Part shown: piece by piece, positions 1 to 11,754 of the stretch
How the letters are laid out: each line of letters opens with the position of its first letter
How positions within the stretch are numbered: the first letter of the stretch is position 1
DNA from: Xenopus tropicalis
Taxonomy: Eukaryota; Chordata; Amphibia; Anura; Pipidae
Reading direction: 5' to 3'
Assembly: GCF_000004195.4 (NCBI RefSeq)
Contig: NC_030677.2
Coordinates: forward strand, 61,076,222-61,140,221
Length of the DNA: 64,000 bases
The notes under the pieces: generated by a model
Databases searched by the model: none
What the model was told of the DNA's origin: nothing
What the model saw: the letters and a program-made list of their open reading frames with translations, nothing else
Made by a program: the position numbers and the translations under genes

Positions 1-1207
1 TCCTTATTTCCCACCAAGAGACAATGCTGTAGCTGTTCCTGACAACAATCTGTATAGGACCCTCAATAAACATCAGTGCCCAGGGTGCTAGCCCCTGCCA
101 ACTTGCCTCTGGTGGCTGTCACATTCATCAATAAATTCCACAGTAAAATGAAGGCCATTTAAAGTTTAAATGACAGAAGGGTGCTAATTTTTTATGCACC
201 CCAGTGATAAAATTTGCAGAACTTTTACCTCAGCCAGTGCACACTTTAACAAAACAAACAAAGCACCTTACTCCAGAGTGACACAAAGCCATCTTTTGCC
301 TCCTCCCATGTACTGTATGCCATGTGTTGATTGACCATGGGTCCGTCTGTTGGCTGAAAGGAAGTGAAAAGCTTTGCAACAAACAAAGTTCTTCATACCC
401 ATGAGCCATGTATGGCATCCTATGGCATGCTTAAGCAGCAGATTAATCAAAATGTGAGTTTAGAGCTTAAGGGTGAAGACACATGGAGCTACTAGTAGCA
501 GCTACTTGTCACAGCAACTAAAATAGACAATGCTGATCATTTACTGATAATTGCCTCTATGTGTGTTTTAGCACAGGCAATTCTCAGTATTGTCTATGGC
601 AGGGTATTTCCTAGTGTTTAGTAGCCGTCAGAAGTAGCTGCGTGTGGGGGTTGCCTAATATTTGGCACCCCCGGTGATTTTTACTTTTCCTTCTCCTTTA
701 ACATTTTAGTGCAGGTGCTCCTCACCCTTCTGTCCATCCGTCTGTAATATATACCCTTTCTTATTCTGTATATGGCTCTACCTGTAACACAAGAAATTGA
801 AATGTCCTAAAAGTACTTATATTCCATTTTAGCAGAATTTCTGTAACGCTCTCTATTTTTATTTAAAAATACCAGTAGCTTTTTTTCGTATGGTTTTTGG
901 GAGTAGTTTATGTATATGTATTATTAACATATTATATGGTAATAATATTTATTAACAGACCAGATGGAGCCTTGTAAAGATAGACAATAAGAGATGGCTA
1001 AACCTGACAGGCCAGATAACAAATATACTGCAATAAACACCATGGGGGTAATATACTGCCCTTAGTGCTCACTTACAGAGCATTTGCACCATGATGTGGG
1101 CTGCTTCTCCTGGCGCTTTGTACCTTCTGGCTACTTCTAATAATAATAAGACAATAGTGTGAATATAATTAGAGGGAGACTCATGCAAGAAATCAATTTT
1201 TTTTCAG
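1..1207 (+). other. Intronic sequence of the malate synthase gene
   Basis: I see no coding exon here. The first exon in the window begins after the acceptor at 1206-1207, so this stretch should be intron of the same gene. Positions about 640-702 resemble one end of a MITE (a GGCACCCCCGGTGA segment followed by CTTCTCCTTTAA), similar to the ends of the element at 41564-41815. The rest is AT-rich unique-looking sequence. Confidence 0.6.
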
Positions 1208-4200
1208 GCCACAGACAGGAGTTTTTGCTGCCAGATCGGAGTAAATATGTGAATATGGAGAAGCTTTTCCTTAAAAGTTACATGGATTTGTTGGTGCAGA
1301 CTTGTCATCGCAGAGGAGCTCTGGCTACAGGAGGAATGGCTGCACTTTTACTACCAGAAAACCGAGCAAGCCAAGACTACCAGAATGTCATTGAAGCTGT
1401 CACACGGTAAGATGTATACTGAGCAAGAGTTCTATTCAGCGTTAAACAATACTGGGAATTCACATAACTGTGTAGGGAAGCAGATACATTAAAGGAGAAG
1501 GAAAGGTAAAAACTAAGTAAGCTTTATCAGAAAGGTCTATGTAAATACAGCCATAAGCACTCACAGAAATGCTGCACTGAGTCCTCTATCAAAAGAAAAA
1601 AGATTTCTTGTCTCTTTGTTTTCCTGTGCCAGAGTCTACGCAGCTGTCTCCTTTCTTCCCTCTCCCTCAAGAATGCTAAGAACTCCCTCCCCTCCTTAGG
1701 AATGTGTGATCTGGGCCAATCAGCAGGAAGCTTCCTCATAGTCTTACAAACTGTGCATGTACAGGGGTCATGTACAGCAGTCTTGGTGCAGGAGTGAGGC
1801 ATTATGGGAATTTTCTTTACAGAGCTCAGCGTTTTTTTTTTTTCCCTATGAGGCTTCTGATCACCTGAACAGGAGAAATATGGGGAGACTTAAGGGCACT
1901 ATTGAGAGAACTGAAGGTATGCCTGCAGCTTGAGATTAACACTTTATTAGCCTTTAACATCAGAACACATTAACATATTTGCTTGGGGAGGCAATGGCCA
2001 AAGGGTTACCACCATTGCTATGTAGGAACTCCAAGCAGGGAGGTGAAGCATGATGTCATGAGGGTGGGGGCAGTGACGTTATGGGGCAGGATGCTGATGT
2101 CATGGGGTTGGGGCCAATTACCAACCGCCACGTCAATCTTGGGAAATCCTGGGCAGGCAGTTTTGACCTGGATAGCCCTACAGAAAACTGGGCTGTACGG
2201 GTCAAAACAAGACAGGTGGCAACCCTAAATGGCCCACTGGGGGGCACTGAGAGCAACATCCATGGGGTTGGTTAGCAACGTGTTGCTCACGAGGCACTGG
2301 TTGGGGATCACTCCTTTACATCATACTAAAGGCAAACAATCCCTTTAAAAGAAGAAAAAAGAAGGATTAAAAGGCTGTGCTGTTGTAACGGAAAATGCTG
2401 TGCTTCATGTGTCTTTGTCACAGGTTAAAGCTGTTTGAAATCAGTGCTGGTGTAGATGGATTCATGGTGTATGATATTGACCTGGTAGCACCAATGCAAA
2501 AGGTAAGTCAATGTATGCAATAATGTGTTACTCTTTAAATAATGTTTACAAAGGACATTACCCAGCCTTAGCTCCAGATCTGACTCCAAAAGGTACAGTC
2601 AATGTATGCAATAATGTGTTACTCTTTAAATAATGTTTACAAAGGACACTACCCAGCCTTAGCTCCAGATCTGACTCCATATTTAACTCCAGCTCTCCGG
2701 GAATGCACACTGGGGTCAGCACGCGGTATGGAAACGCCAGATGGTGGGGGGAGTATATAACACAATTGCTGTTGTTTCTATCATTGATCTCTTTGTGTTT
2801 CCGTTAAATACTAAGGGGAATAACAAATAAAAACAATGAATGAATACAACAAGGAAGATAGTGAGCATTTATTTAATTCACTAATTTATATAGAGGCAAA
2901 TGCTAAAAATCACTCAGCAAGAGAGAGTGCTTACCCATGGGGCACAGCAGTGCAGTCTGTATGAGAGAAATATCATCTCTATTCCTGTATGTAAATAAGA
3001 CATAATTGTTCTTTTTTAAGCTTTTCCAGGCACACACCAAAGGCCCCAACCAGTTACATGTCATTCCAGATGTTACCGTGTCCCAGTCTGACTTGCTCTC
3101 AATGCCTGTGGTATGAATAAAGCTTTCTACATTTCTATTCATCTACCTGAGCTGCTAGTAAAGCATAATTATTTGTTTGGACCTGAATTCATAGAAACAA
3201 AGAAAAGTCTATGCTGTTATTGTGGGTTCTGACATTTCTGACTTTCCTGGCATTTAGATCACACATATATTTTCTGGATTAGAATGTGCCAGTAAGTGAA
3301 TGTGAATTGGCTGCAGGATGTATTATTTCCGGTACAATATAGTTTTTCTTTTTTCTTGTTGTTAGGGAGGTGTCACACTTTACGGCCTGAAGTATAATAT
3401 TGCTGTTGGAATTCAATTCATTGATGCTTGGTTCAAAGGTATGATGGAATGAAATACAATGAGAAACCAGAGGTGCAAAAAGGTTGCCAAATCCAGTAAG
3501 TTAAAACCTGGCAGTTTTGGAATTCAGGAAGCTGAAGATTGCCACATTATATTTCCAGCCTCTTCTATAATACAGGCTAAATTTTTCTGGCCTACATGGT
3601 GGAGGGCTGATGATGGAAGCCAGTTTTGACCACTTCCTGTTTTAGACCACACCCACTTTTAACCACACCCATGCTTTTACAACCATATCCATATTAATTG
3701 TGGCAAACCAAAAACCATATGGCCTGCTTACTGCAAAAAAGTTTATTAAGTCATATTAAGCCTTACCCTTAAATCCATATTGCTCCTCCTGCCCTGTCAG
3801 TAGCACAGCAGCCTTCAGAACATCATTAACACCTTACGAACCCCTTAACCACCTACCAAGTACTAACAAACCCCCACCAGGTTCACCTCCCACAGGTAGG
3901 GCAGGCAGAGTATGGCACACACAGGCAGCATAGGGCAGGCAGAGTATGTCACACAGGCAGTATAGGGCAGGCAGAGTATGGCACACACAGGCAGCATAGG
4001 GCAAGCAGAGTATGGCACACGCAGGCAGCATAGGGCAGGCAGAGTATGGCACATGCAGGCAGCATAAAGCAGGGCAGGCAGAGTAGGGAAGGAGACAGGG
4101 AACGCTATCAACACTATGTAAGTAAATGATCATAACCACTCAAAGATGAAGAGTTTGTACTGTACTACATACAGCGACACAATGCCAGCACTGCTCCTAC

Positions 4201-7200
4201 AGTCTGCCTAAAGGTGTTAACAATGCAGGGCCTTACATGTGTGATCAACAAATGGCTTTTTAGGTGTGGACTGTGCAGGGTCTTACATGTATGAACAATG
4301 CAGGAGCCAGTTTAACTCAGTACTGATACCTTTTAAAAGCTTACACCAAGGTAAGCAGTCACAGGAGCCAGACTTCAACAGGGGGCTACACAAGGGGGGA
4401 ATGCAGGCTGCCAGGTGGATTGTCTAACTTATTACATATAATGCGACAATTATTTCTTATATAGCGTGTTCAATGGTATCACACAATTAAGCCTTTTAGC
4501 AGACTGGGAGCCATAAAAATCCTTTGTAGGGCCACGTTTGTATTTCAGCCAGTAGGATCTGAGTTACTGCAGTGAGTGTGCATGGGGCCTAAAATACTTC
4601 ATACACACTTGATCCTGTTGTGGGTTTCTGCATTTCTCACTGTGACTGGCCAAAGCCGCAATGAGTAATGTTACATATATACGTATATTTCTGTTTTTGC
4701 ACTGTATTTAGGAGAAGGACATTTCTTCTACTGTGGGAAAGTGGAGGATTCGGCCACTGCAGAAATTTCACGCTCTCAGGTATGGTGGGATGCTTCCATC
4801 AGCTTATCTATTATATTTTTGTATAGAAATGTTAGGGCTTATTTGGCAGTGAGAACTTCCTTTTTTTTGCCTTTTGATAAATATGGCCTGTAAATCCTAT
4901 AGATGTGAACAGAGAGGTGTGAAAATGCCATACAAGTGAATGGGGTGGACAGCATTTTAACATTGTTATTCCCTGACCACGGTGCTACTAATTGAGCAAC
5001 AAACAGCTCTGTGTTCCCCCCATGCACCAGTATCCTTACAACAACTCTGTTATAATATGAATTTTTAGAACAGAACAAGCCTAAATATTGCATCCATACT
5101 GGTTTTCTGCCTATATAAAGAGATTAGTAAAAGGTAAGCAGAAGGTTATCTGGTATGAATGGTAAAAGTGTAAAAAAAAAATGACAAAATGCAGCAAAAC
5201 AGTCCCAGCACATTGGCAATATAAGTACCTGTACTGTACTTAGAACATAGAACACCTCAGTCAAACTGCCATTAATGTTTGTCTTTTTAGCCTTTAATAG
5301 ATCTGGTTTGTAGGCTTTAATTCTTGGGAAGTAGTCACTATGTCACAAAGTAAGAGAAGCAGTTACTTAGTAGTTAAAAAGGTCTCTCACTGCTGACTCA
5401 ACCAGGATCAGACTGGTGACACACAGCCTTGTGAGCTGAACAAGCAGATTGTGTGTGAGCTGGCCAAACTTGCACTGTTAAATGGCACTAATTGGCTGGA
5501 GAAAATTGTTAGGGAACTGGGAGGGAGGTGTGATCCATGTGACTTCCTACAAGGATTGGCAGATTGAATTTAACAGAATTTAGACAGATCGTCTGTGATT
5601 GTAGTTACCATTACAGCACCAAATTGGCTGATATAGGGCCACGGATAGAATCCCACTTTGTCTCCTAAGGCCCCATACAATAGAAGCGTTTGGGATCCAT
5701 TGTGGCATACTGCATAGTACAAACTATGGGGCCAATTCACTAAAGGTTGATAAAACGAGCGCTATTTATAGCATGCGGTAAAAATTTTATCACTTCTTAA
5801 TTTTTGCGATTTAACGCTCGATTCACTAAAAGGACAGGCGTCATAATTAAGAAGCGATGTTCTTGGCGTTATTTATCTGGCAATGACATATTTTCAAGCG
5901 ATATATTACGCAGCGCGCGACATATGGTAACATTGATAGCTCTACCTGTGCAGGTCTGGCAATGGATCAGGCACCAAGTCCGTTTAGAGGAAGATAATCG
6001 CACTGTTACTCGAAGCCTGGTGCAGTCCCTTGTGAAGGAAGTAGAGTGTGAGCTTGCTGTCGAGCTGAGTTTCTCTGAGTTGTAAGTAGTTTGTATAATG
6101 GCTGTTTGTGTGTGTATAGAGTGTTGCTTTTATGTGCTTTGTTGAGGATATGTGGAAAAAAGAGATGTGAGTCTTCTTGGTTCTTCTAGCCTCCCCCCCT
6201 ATAAATGCCACTGAAATAAAATAGTATCAGATTTAGTTTGATAAGAAATTGAACTACAATTTCAGATTCTCCCATAGACGCCAATGGTGTTTTCACGTGA
6301 AATGTTTTCTTAGTAATATGAACCTGGCGCAATAAATTATCAGTAAATCTTTGTATTGGCTGAACAGGCGTCCAACCCTTTGTTTAAAACTATTTAACCC
6401 TTTGCCTGTCAAGCATGTAGCTTCTATGTACTGGAAGGCAAAGGCTTTAACTGCCAAGACAGTCATCAGCAGACACAGACCAGATCGGCTGAATCGCCAC
6501 GAGTAAAGTAATTCACTTTTGGCAATTACAAAGTAAATGAATGGCAAGGCATTTTAAGGAAATGTTGCCAGCGGTAGCAGTTTTTTAACGTGGGTGACAA
6601 ATCTCCCCGTGTGCCATTGCCCATACAGTCACATTACTTACAAAAAAACACAGGACAACTCCATACTTCTTATCTGACACAATTTATAGGGAGTGTGTTT
6701 ACATTTGGCTGGGCACACTGCAGCTTAAGTCTTTGCTGCTCAGTTTGATATGCCTGCCTCTATTATTTGTTGCAAAATTACAAGCCAATTAGTCCTTCTG
6801 AACTCAAAATTTCAAAACCCTTGACTTTACCAGCATCTATATTGTCTACAAAGGGATGTAACACCCACAGCAGTGATGCATGGGTCTCAAAATGACCCTC
6901 ACCCATCCAAGCCTACAAACCCTTAATTTTTTCTCAACTGAAGAGAATGGCCCATAGACTCAGCTTGCCCTGAGATCAGTATGTACTGACACACACAGCA
7001 TTGGCCTGTTTTTATGTATGTATGTATAACTTTATTGTATGTTTTTAGTTCATGAAACATGAATGTATGCATTTGTGAACTGAAATCAGGGCCAATTATA
7101 TGGATGTCAGTTCCCCCTGATGTTGGGGCAGAAGGAAGCAAATCAGGGTTTTTCCCTGGCACAGAAAGTGCCTGTGTGACATTGCCATTTTTTGGAAAGA

Positions 7201-8200
7201 TTTAAATAACAGAAACACTGATAAGTCACTAATGACTTGCTATTAAAGGAACAGTAATTGAAATAGGGCTAAATGGCTCAGGTTAGGCAGATAATGGATA
7301 AGCTTTGTAAAACACCATTGTATTCTGCAGAGCTTATCTATTTTCTTTTTTGTGACCCGTGTCTTTTTTTCCTTTGACAGTACATTAGATTTTAATTACT
7401 TTATTACATTTTTATTTTTTGGTGTTAGGGCTCTGGTACACGGAGAGATTAGTCTCCCGCGACAAATCTTCCTTGTTGCGGGCGACTAATCTCGCCGATA
7501 TGACATCCCACCGATTTCTGCAAATCGCGCCGCCGCGTATGCCATCCCACCGGTGATTTACATTTTCGCCGGTGGGATGTCATATCGGGGAGATTAGTCA
7601 CCTGCAACAAGGGAGATTTGTCGCGGGCGACTAATCTCCCCATGTACCAGAGCCCTAACACCGAAAAATAAAAATGTAATAAAGTAATTAAAATCTAATG
7701 TACTGTCAAAGGAAAAAAAGACACGGGTCACATAGAAGAAAATAGATACGCTCTGCAGAATACAATGGTGTTTTACAAAGCTTATCCATTATCTGCCTAA
7801 CCTGAGCCATTTAGCCCTATTTCAATTTGAATGGCTGCCCCCATGGCTACACAGCAGCTTATTTATATAAACTATAGTAGAGTTTCTGAGCAAACACACC
7901 AGTTGTACCAGTGCAGGGCAGCAGTACATTATATTCTAATTTTACATTTTCATTATTTGGTGTTACTAATGAATCATTCGAATCACTCTTGACAAGTAGG
8001 CTGACATGTTTACAGCAAAAATCAGTTACAAATAATATTGGGCTGCTTGTGTGACTGCCATTTGTCTTCTTTCTAGGGAGAAGCAGAGGCTTCATGTGGC
8101 TGCTGAGATATTTCTTGAAATTGTTCTAAAAAGGGATTTTCCTGAATTCATCACTACATATCTAAACCTGGATCACACATTTCTTGGCAGTACCATCTGA
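1208..8200 (+). CDS. Malate synthase, C-terminal seven exons (5' end off window)
   Basis: Malate synthase condenses glyoxylate with acetyl-CoA to malate, the second step of the glyoxylate shunt. Exons read from GT/AG sites with continuous frame: 1208-1406, 2424-2502, 3021-3110, 3366-3438, 4712-4779, 5954-6081 and 8077-8200 (TGA 8198-8200). They encode about 252 residues, roughly the C-terminal half of the usual 530-570. The first exon carries the family block CHRRGALATGGMAA. Exon 3 has GPNQL, and exon 5 the VEDSATAEISRSQ block, whose Asp (codon 4747-4749) matches the catalytic base of the MED motif. Exon 6 begins with VWQWIRH, typical of the C-terminal domain. The predicted C-terminus, GSTI, is not a canonical SKL-like peroxisomal tag. 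Exon 3 could instead start at 3030 (a second in-frame AG), but family alignment favours 3021. CLYBL-type lyases were considered and do not fit these motifs. The gene converges on naa15. No animal gene symbol is assigned because naming is inconsistent. Confidence 0.93.
2497..2678 (+). repeat. Tandem duplication of about 90 bp spanning a splice donor
   Basis: Two nearly identical units lie head to tail, about 2497-2586 and 2587-2678. The first holds the end of the malate synthase exon and its donor (AAAAGGTAAGT at 2499). The second repeats the same sequence with the donor altered to GGTACAGT, and the two copies then differ by very few bases (for example GGACATTACC against GGACACTACC). The first donor keeps the reading frame. 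Confidence 0.85.
3893..4092. repeat. Minisatellite, about 34-37 bp unit, roughly five copies
   Basis: Imperfect tandem copies of a unit built from GGCAGAGTATGGCACA and CAGGCAGCATAGGG fill this part of the malate synthase intron between the exons ending at 3438 and starting at 4712. Long open frames on the minus strand here, rich in Cys, Leu and Pro, are a by-product of the repeat and are not called as genes. Confidence 0.85.
5735..5935. repeat. MITE fragment (ATTCACTAAAG family) abutting a splice acceptor
   Basis: The segment has the terminal signature CCAATTCACTAAAGG and internal GCGATTTAACGCTCG typical of the larger element at 19577-20690. The fragment runs to within about 20 bp of the malate synthase acceptor at 5952-5953, so some sequence upstream of the acceptor may be repeat-derived. 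The exact right edge is uncertain. Confidence 0.65.
7256..7827. repeat. 572-bp near-perfect DNA palindrome containing a GC-rich MITE at its centre
   Basis: The left arm from 7256 and the right arm to 7827 are reverse complements over almost their full length, centred near 7541. The inner part (about 7426-7657) is a copy of the family carrying GGGAGATTAGTC ends and CCATCCCACCGG inner blocks. The outer AT-rich arms (TGAAATAGGGCTAAATGG to the left, its complement to the right) belong to a different repeat. Sequence to the right, about 7828-7975, resembles the MITE at 53744-54117. It lies in the last malate synthase intron, about 250 bp before the final exon. Confidence 0.9.
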
Positions 8201-8291
8201 ACATAGAAAGCCACACTTATACGTTTATACGTACTGCCTTTATTTGGTGTATAGCTACCATGGAAACCAGAATACTAGAAACACTGTGCCT

Positions 8292-8297
8292 AATAAA
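8292..8297 (+). promoter_or_regulatory. Polyadenylation signal AATAAA, malate synthase
   Basis: A canonical AATAAA lies about 90 bp after the TGA at 8198-8200, giving a short 3' UTR that ends near 8310-8330. Confidence 0.7.
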
Positions 8298-8424
8298 CCA
8301 TTATGTTTATACAATGTATTTTATTTATTTTTTGGACACTAATTAACAAAAATAGAGCCTTTCTTCTTGAAGTAAAAACAGATCTCTGCAAAGTGATATA
8401 CATAAATGACCATGAGAAAACAGG

Positions 8425-9137
8425 AGCTAATAATATAAGTAGACCCTCCTTTCATGTAAGTACTTAGCAGATGCACCTTTAGCAGTGACCCCAGCTTTGA
8501 GTCTGTATGGCTGGATCCCTATCAGCTTTGTACATCTGGATACTGCCGTGTCCCCATTCCTTTTTGCAAAAGCCCCCAAGCTCTGTCAGGCTGCATGGGG
8601 ATTGTGAGGGAAAAGTTTCTTCAAGTCCAGCCACAAATTCTCTATTGCTACTTGAACTGACTCAACTAAACTTACCCCAAAGATCAGGTTTCTCAGGTTT
8701 TCCTTCAGAATGTCCCTGTTGTTAAGTTGCATTGATTCTACCCTCTACCCACATTTTTAGGGCTGTGACAAACCTCCCTTGTCGCGGGTGACTAATCTCC
8801 CCAAAATGCCATCCCACCGGCTAGAATGTAAATCGCCGGTAGGATGGCATACGCTGCACAGAAATCTCCTCTCAAGGCAACTTAGTCGCCCGTGATAAGG
8901 GAGATTTGTCGCCCGGCAACTAATCTCCTTGCCTGTCACAGCCCTTAGTTGCCAGCCTGTTCTTAAACAAATTTAAAGCTGTGCCATACTCTTTCCATTT
9001 AACTGTACTCCAAGAGATATTCAGTGGCTAGGAAGTTTCTTGCACCTATCCTAACTTTTCAATCACCTTTTTTACATAATGGCTTAGAGTTCATCATGGC
9101 GTAGGTTATACCTTTATACTGGCTCCCCAGAAGTTAA
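8425..9137 (-). mobile_element. Decayed, internally deleted Tc1/mariner relic
   Basis: The plus strand reads like the antisense of a Tc1-type transposase region: stretches such as AAGTCCAGCCACAAATTCTC, then CTGTGCCATACTCTTTCCATT and AACTGTACTCCAAGAGATATTCAGTG, match from memory the reverse complement of common vertebrate Tc1 transposases. No open frame survives and the centre is missing. A palindromic MITE (8758-8946) is inserted inside it. Identification rests on remembered nucleotide similarity and the borders are approximate. Confidence 0.55.
8758..8946. repeat. Palindromic MITE (GAGATTAGTCGCC family), short copy
   Basis: The ends GGGCTGTGACA and TGTCACAGCCC are reverse complements. Inside lie GGTGACTAATCTCCCC and two CATCCCACCGG-type blocks. 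It is inserted in the Tc1 relic around it. Confidence 0.85.
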
Positions 9138-9478
9138 GGTGGCCATACACGGTGCAATCTGCTCGTTGGGTGAGGTCACCAAATGAGCGGATGGTCTCCT
9201 GAAATGCCCACCTACAGAGTGCAATATCGGGCAAATTTGATCGCTTGTCTCTAGGGCCAAACAATTAAATTTAAACAGTGGGTATATGAGCCTTCAGACC
9301 AAGGACCGCATCAACGAGCTGATGGTGTCCCTGATCCCACAGGAAAATCAAACCTGCCTGATCAAGATTTATCCAATTTTAGGCCCATTGGGGGTGCCCA
9401 TACGTGGGAGATAAGCTGCAGAATCAGTTTGAAGGACTCAAACGGGAAGCCAAAATCTGCCCGTGTATGGCCACCTTT
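9138..9478. repeat. Palindromic MITE (GGTGGCCATACACGG family)
   Basis: The ends AAGGTGGCCATACACGG and CCGTGTATGGCCACCTT are inverted repeats. The interior has GACCGCATCAACGAGCTGATG, shared with the copies at 35735-36040 and 37098-37368. There is no coding capacity. Confidence 0.85.
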
Positions 9479-9863
9479 AGGTATTTATGCTACAATATCT
9501 TGAAATACCTTGACTACACATGTGATCTCCATTAAGCAATGTGATTGCTGATTAGGTGTGCCCTATACTTATGTAATTATTCTGAATCTATTTTCATGGA
9601 AATTAATGGAAATCAATTTGCACAGATCTGACTTCACTTTGACACAAGTCTATTTTTTGCTAAACCCCTAAAATAAATGTAATCCATTGCGAGTCCTTGT
9701 TTGAAAATAATTCACACTTCTTGGGTAGAAGTAACCCTTCTAAGTTGTTTTCATATAATAGAAAGTTCTCTGAAGAATGACCTAATATATTGTTATTTGG
9801 CAATAATGGGCTGATCTGGTTATTTACAATCTGCCTTTTGGGCACCTCTTGTCTTGTAGGACT

Positions 9864-10275
9864 TAGGCTGATGCCACACGTGGCGTTTTTACGCTGCATA
9901 TTTTCTAATTCTCTCGGCGGCTGAAAAACACACGATATCATCTTCCATAGAAATAGCTTGAAAAGACTCGAAGCAAACCACACAATGCGTAAATACGCTA
10001 GAAAGCGCCTTACCGCGGATTTTTCAAGCGTTTGCCGAAATACGCCAGTAATTGCACTGCAAGCTATTCCCATGTAAACACAAAGGCAGCTGCCTGACCT
10101 AGCGGAAATATGCTGCGTTTTTTACTATTTCGCACTATTAGCACCATGGAAACGGGATTTGCTACGTCACCAGTACTAGGCTGAAAAACGCCATAGTCTC
10201 GGGCTGTGTGGCTTGTGCAGTGTTTTTAGGCTGAGAAAATATGCAGTGTAAAAACGCCACGTGTGGCATCAGCCT
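9864..10275. repeat. Palindromic MITE (CACACGTGGCGTTTTTACG family)
   Basis: Terminal inverted repeats of about 35-40 bp start with TAGGCTGATGCCACACG on the left and end with its complement on the right. Inside are several CG-containing GCGTTTTT and AAATACGC motifs. A 137-residue minus-strand open frame overlapping it is judged spurious. Confidence 0.85.
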
Positions 10276-11754
10276 TATTGGACCAAATTCATTAAGTGAT
10301 ACTGACACATTGCTATGTTTTAAGAAATGTCAATATCACTAGTTAAAGAGAACCCACGCTGACATATTGGCATCAATAAGCCAGATGAAAAAGTGTAAGC
10401 CAACAACTTTAGTAGCTCAGACTTTCCTTATTTACTACACCTTATTGTACAGATTGATCAGGACAGGATTTTAACCTCCGCCTATCAGATCTCATTATTA
10501 AATGGGCAGGTCATTGCTATGCCCCAATATATGGGCTGATAAGCTACAAAACTGGTTTGGAGAGGCTACTAACATCACTTGCATGGTTACTTATAGATTG
10601 AAAGCAAAGGAAGTCTTTCTATCAAGTGGAAATAATATAAGGCTAATCATACAATGTTGAGTCAAGGAGTGGTCCAAGTACCATTTTGGAGTAAGGAATT
10701 GATGCTTCTTATGTTCTCTGGCCCATTCATCTTAAAGGAAACCAATACCCCAGAATGCATACTTAACCAACAGATAGTTTATATTATGTTAAGAATCTCA
10801 CCAAAATGGAATATATATATGTAAAGATTTCCCTTTAAAATCCTTTCCCTTGCTCCACCATTTAGTGATGGGCTGTGTGCTCCCTCAGAGATCACATGAC
10901 CAGAAATAATGCAGCTCTAACTGTAACAGGAAGTAGTGTGGGAGCAAAAGGCAGAACTCTGCCCATTAATTGGCTGATGGGGCCTAGCATGTACGTGTGC
11001 CTTGGCTTGTTTGTGTGCACTGTGAAACCTATGATCCCAGGGGGTGGTCCTTAATTATTAGAGACCTACTTTGTTTGGGGGGGTATAGTTTTCCTTTAAA
11101 GCACCAGACTTTATTGCATAAACTTATCATCCTGCCCGCCCTACTAAACTACTCTTTCTTTAGAACTTCCTTAGTAAAAGACCCATCTTAAGCATTGATA
11201 ATTTAAAAAGAAGTAATATAAGCCAACCATGGATGATTATCCATTTGGGTATTTTACATTGCAGCATCCTTGCTTTACTGCAGGAAAATTCACTGAATAA
11301 TGAAAAGCCAACAGTAGTTGGAATCCAAAGAGACCAAAAGATACATATTTACTCGTCTTCACATTACTTTGAGAAAATGCCCTTGGTTTTCCCCAGCAAT
11401 AATAATCATTCTTGAACCTTTACAAGCCTGGTTGCCTTTTTGAAAAATCCCATTTATTTCCAGGTAATTATAAAATGGTACTGCTGTTTTTTTACCTCAA
11501 ACCCCAAGGTCTGTGGAATATGCACAAGTGTGTTCCCAGCAAGAATTGTGTTAAAATACCAAAGTTCCAGCATTTTCACAAGATTGCCATTGCCAGCAAA
11601 GGGGGAGGAGTTAATTTAGGAAGAGGAAAAAGGAAAAAAATGGCAGAAATAATTACACATACCATTTCTATCCTACTTATTCCTACACATTTCTATACAT
11701 AATGGTTTTATTTAGTAAAGCTTTTCATTTACGAGACCTCAACCCCAGAATATA
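10276..11754. other. Intergenic sequence, no gene seen
   Basis: No splice-flanked exon or recognisable domain was found on either strand. Parts resemble interspersed repeats, for example the TTAAAGGAAACCAATACCCC segment at about 10733, but no complete element could be bounded. Confidence 0.5.

Noticed and set aside
3834..4139. 101-codon Cys/Pro/Leu-rich minus-strand frame
   Set aside because: It is a translation of the 34-37 bp minisatellite.
9660..10073. 137-codon minus-strand open frame
   Set aside because: It spans the edge of a palindromic MITE, has no family motif and no splice or UTR context.
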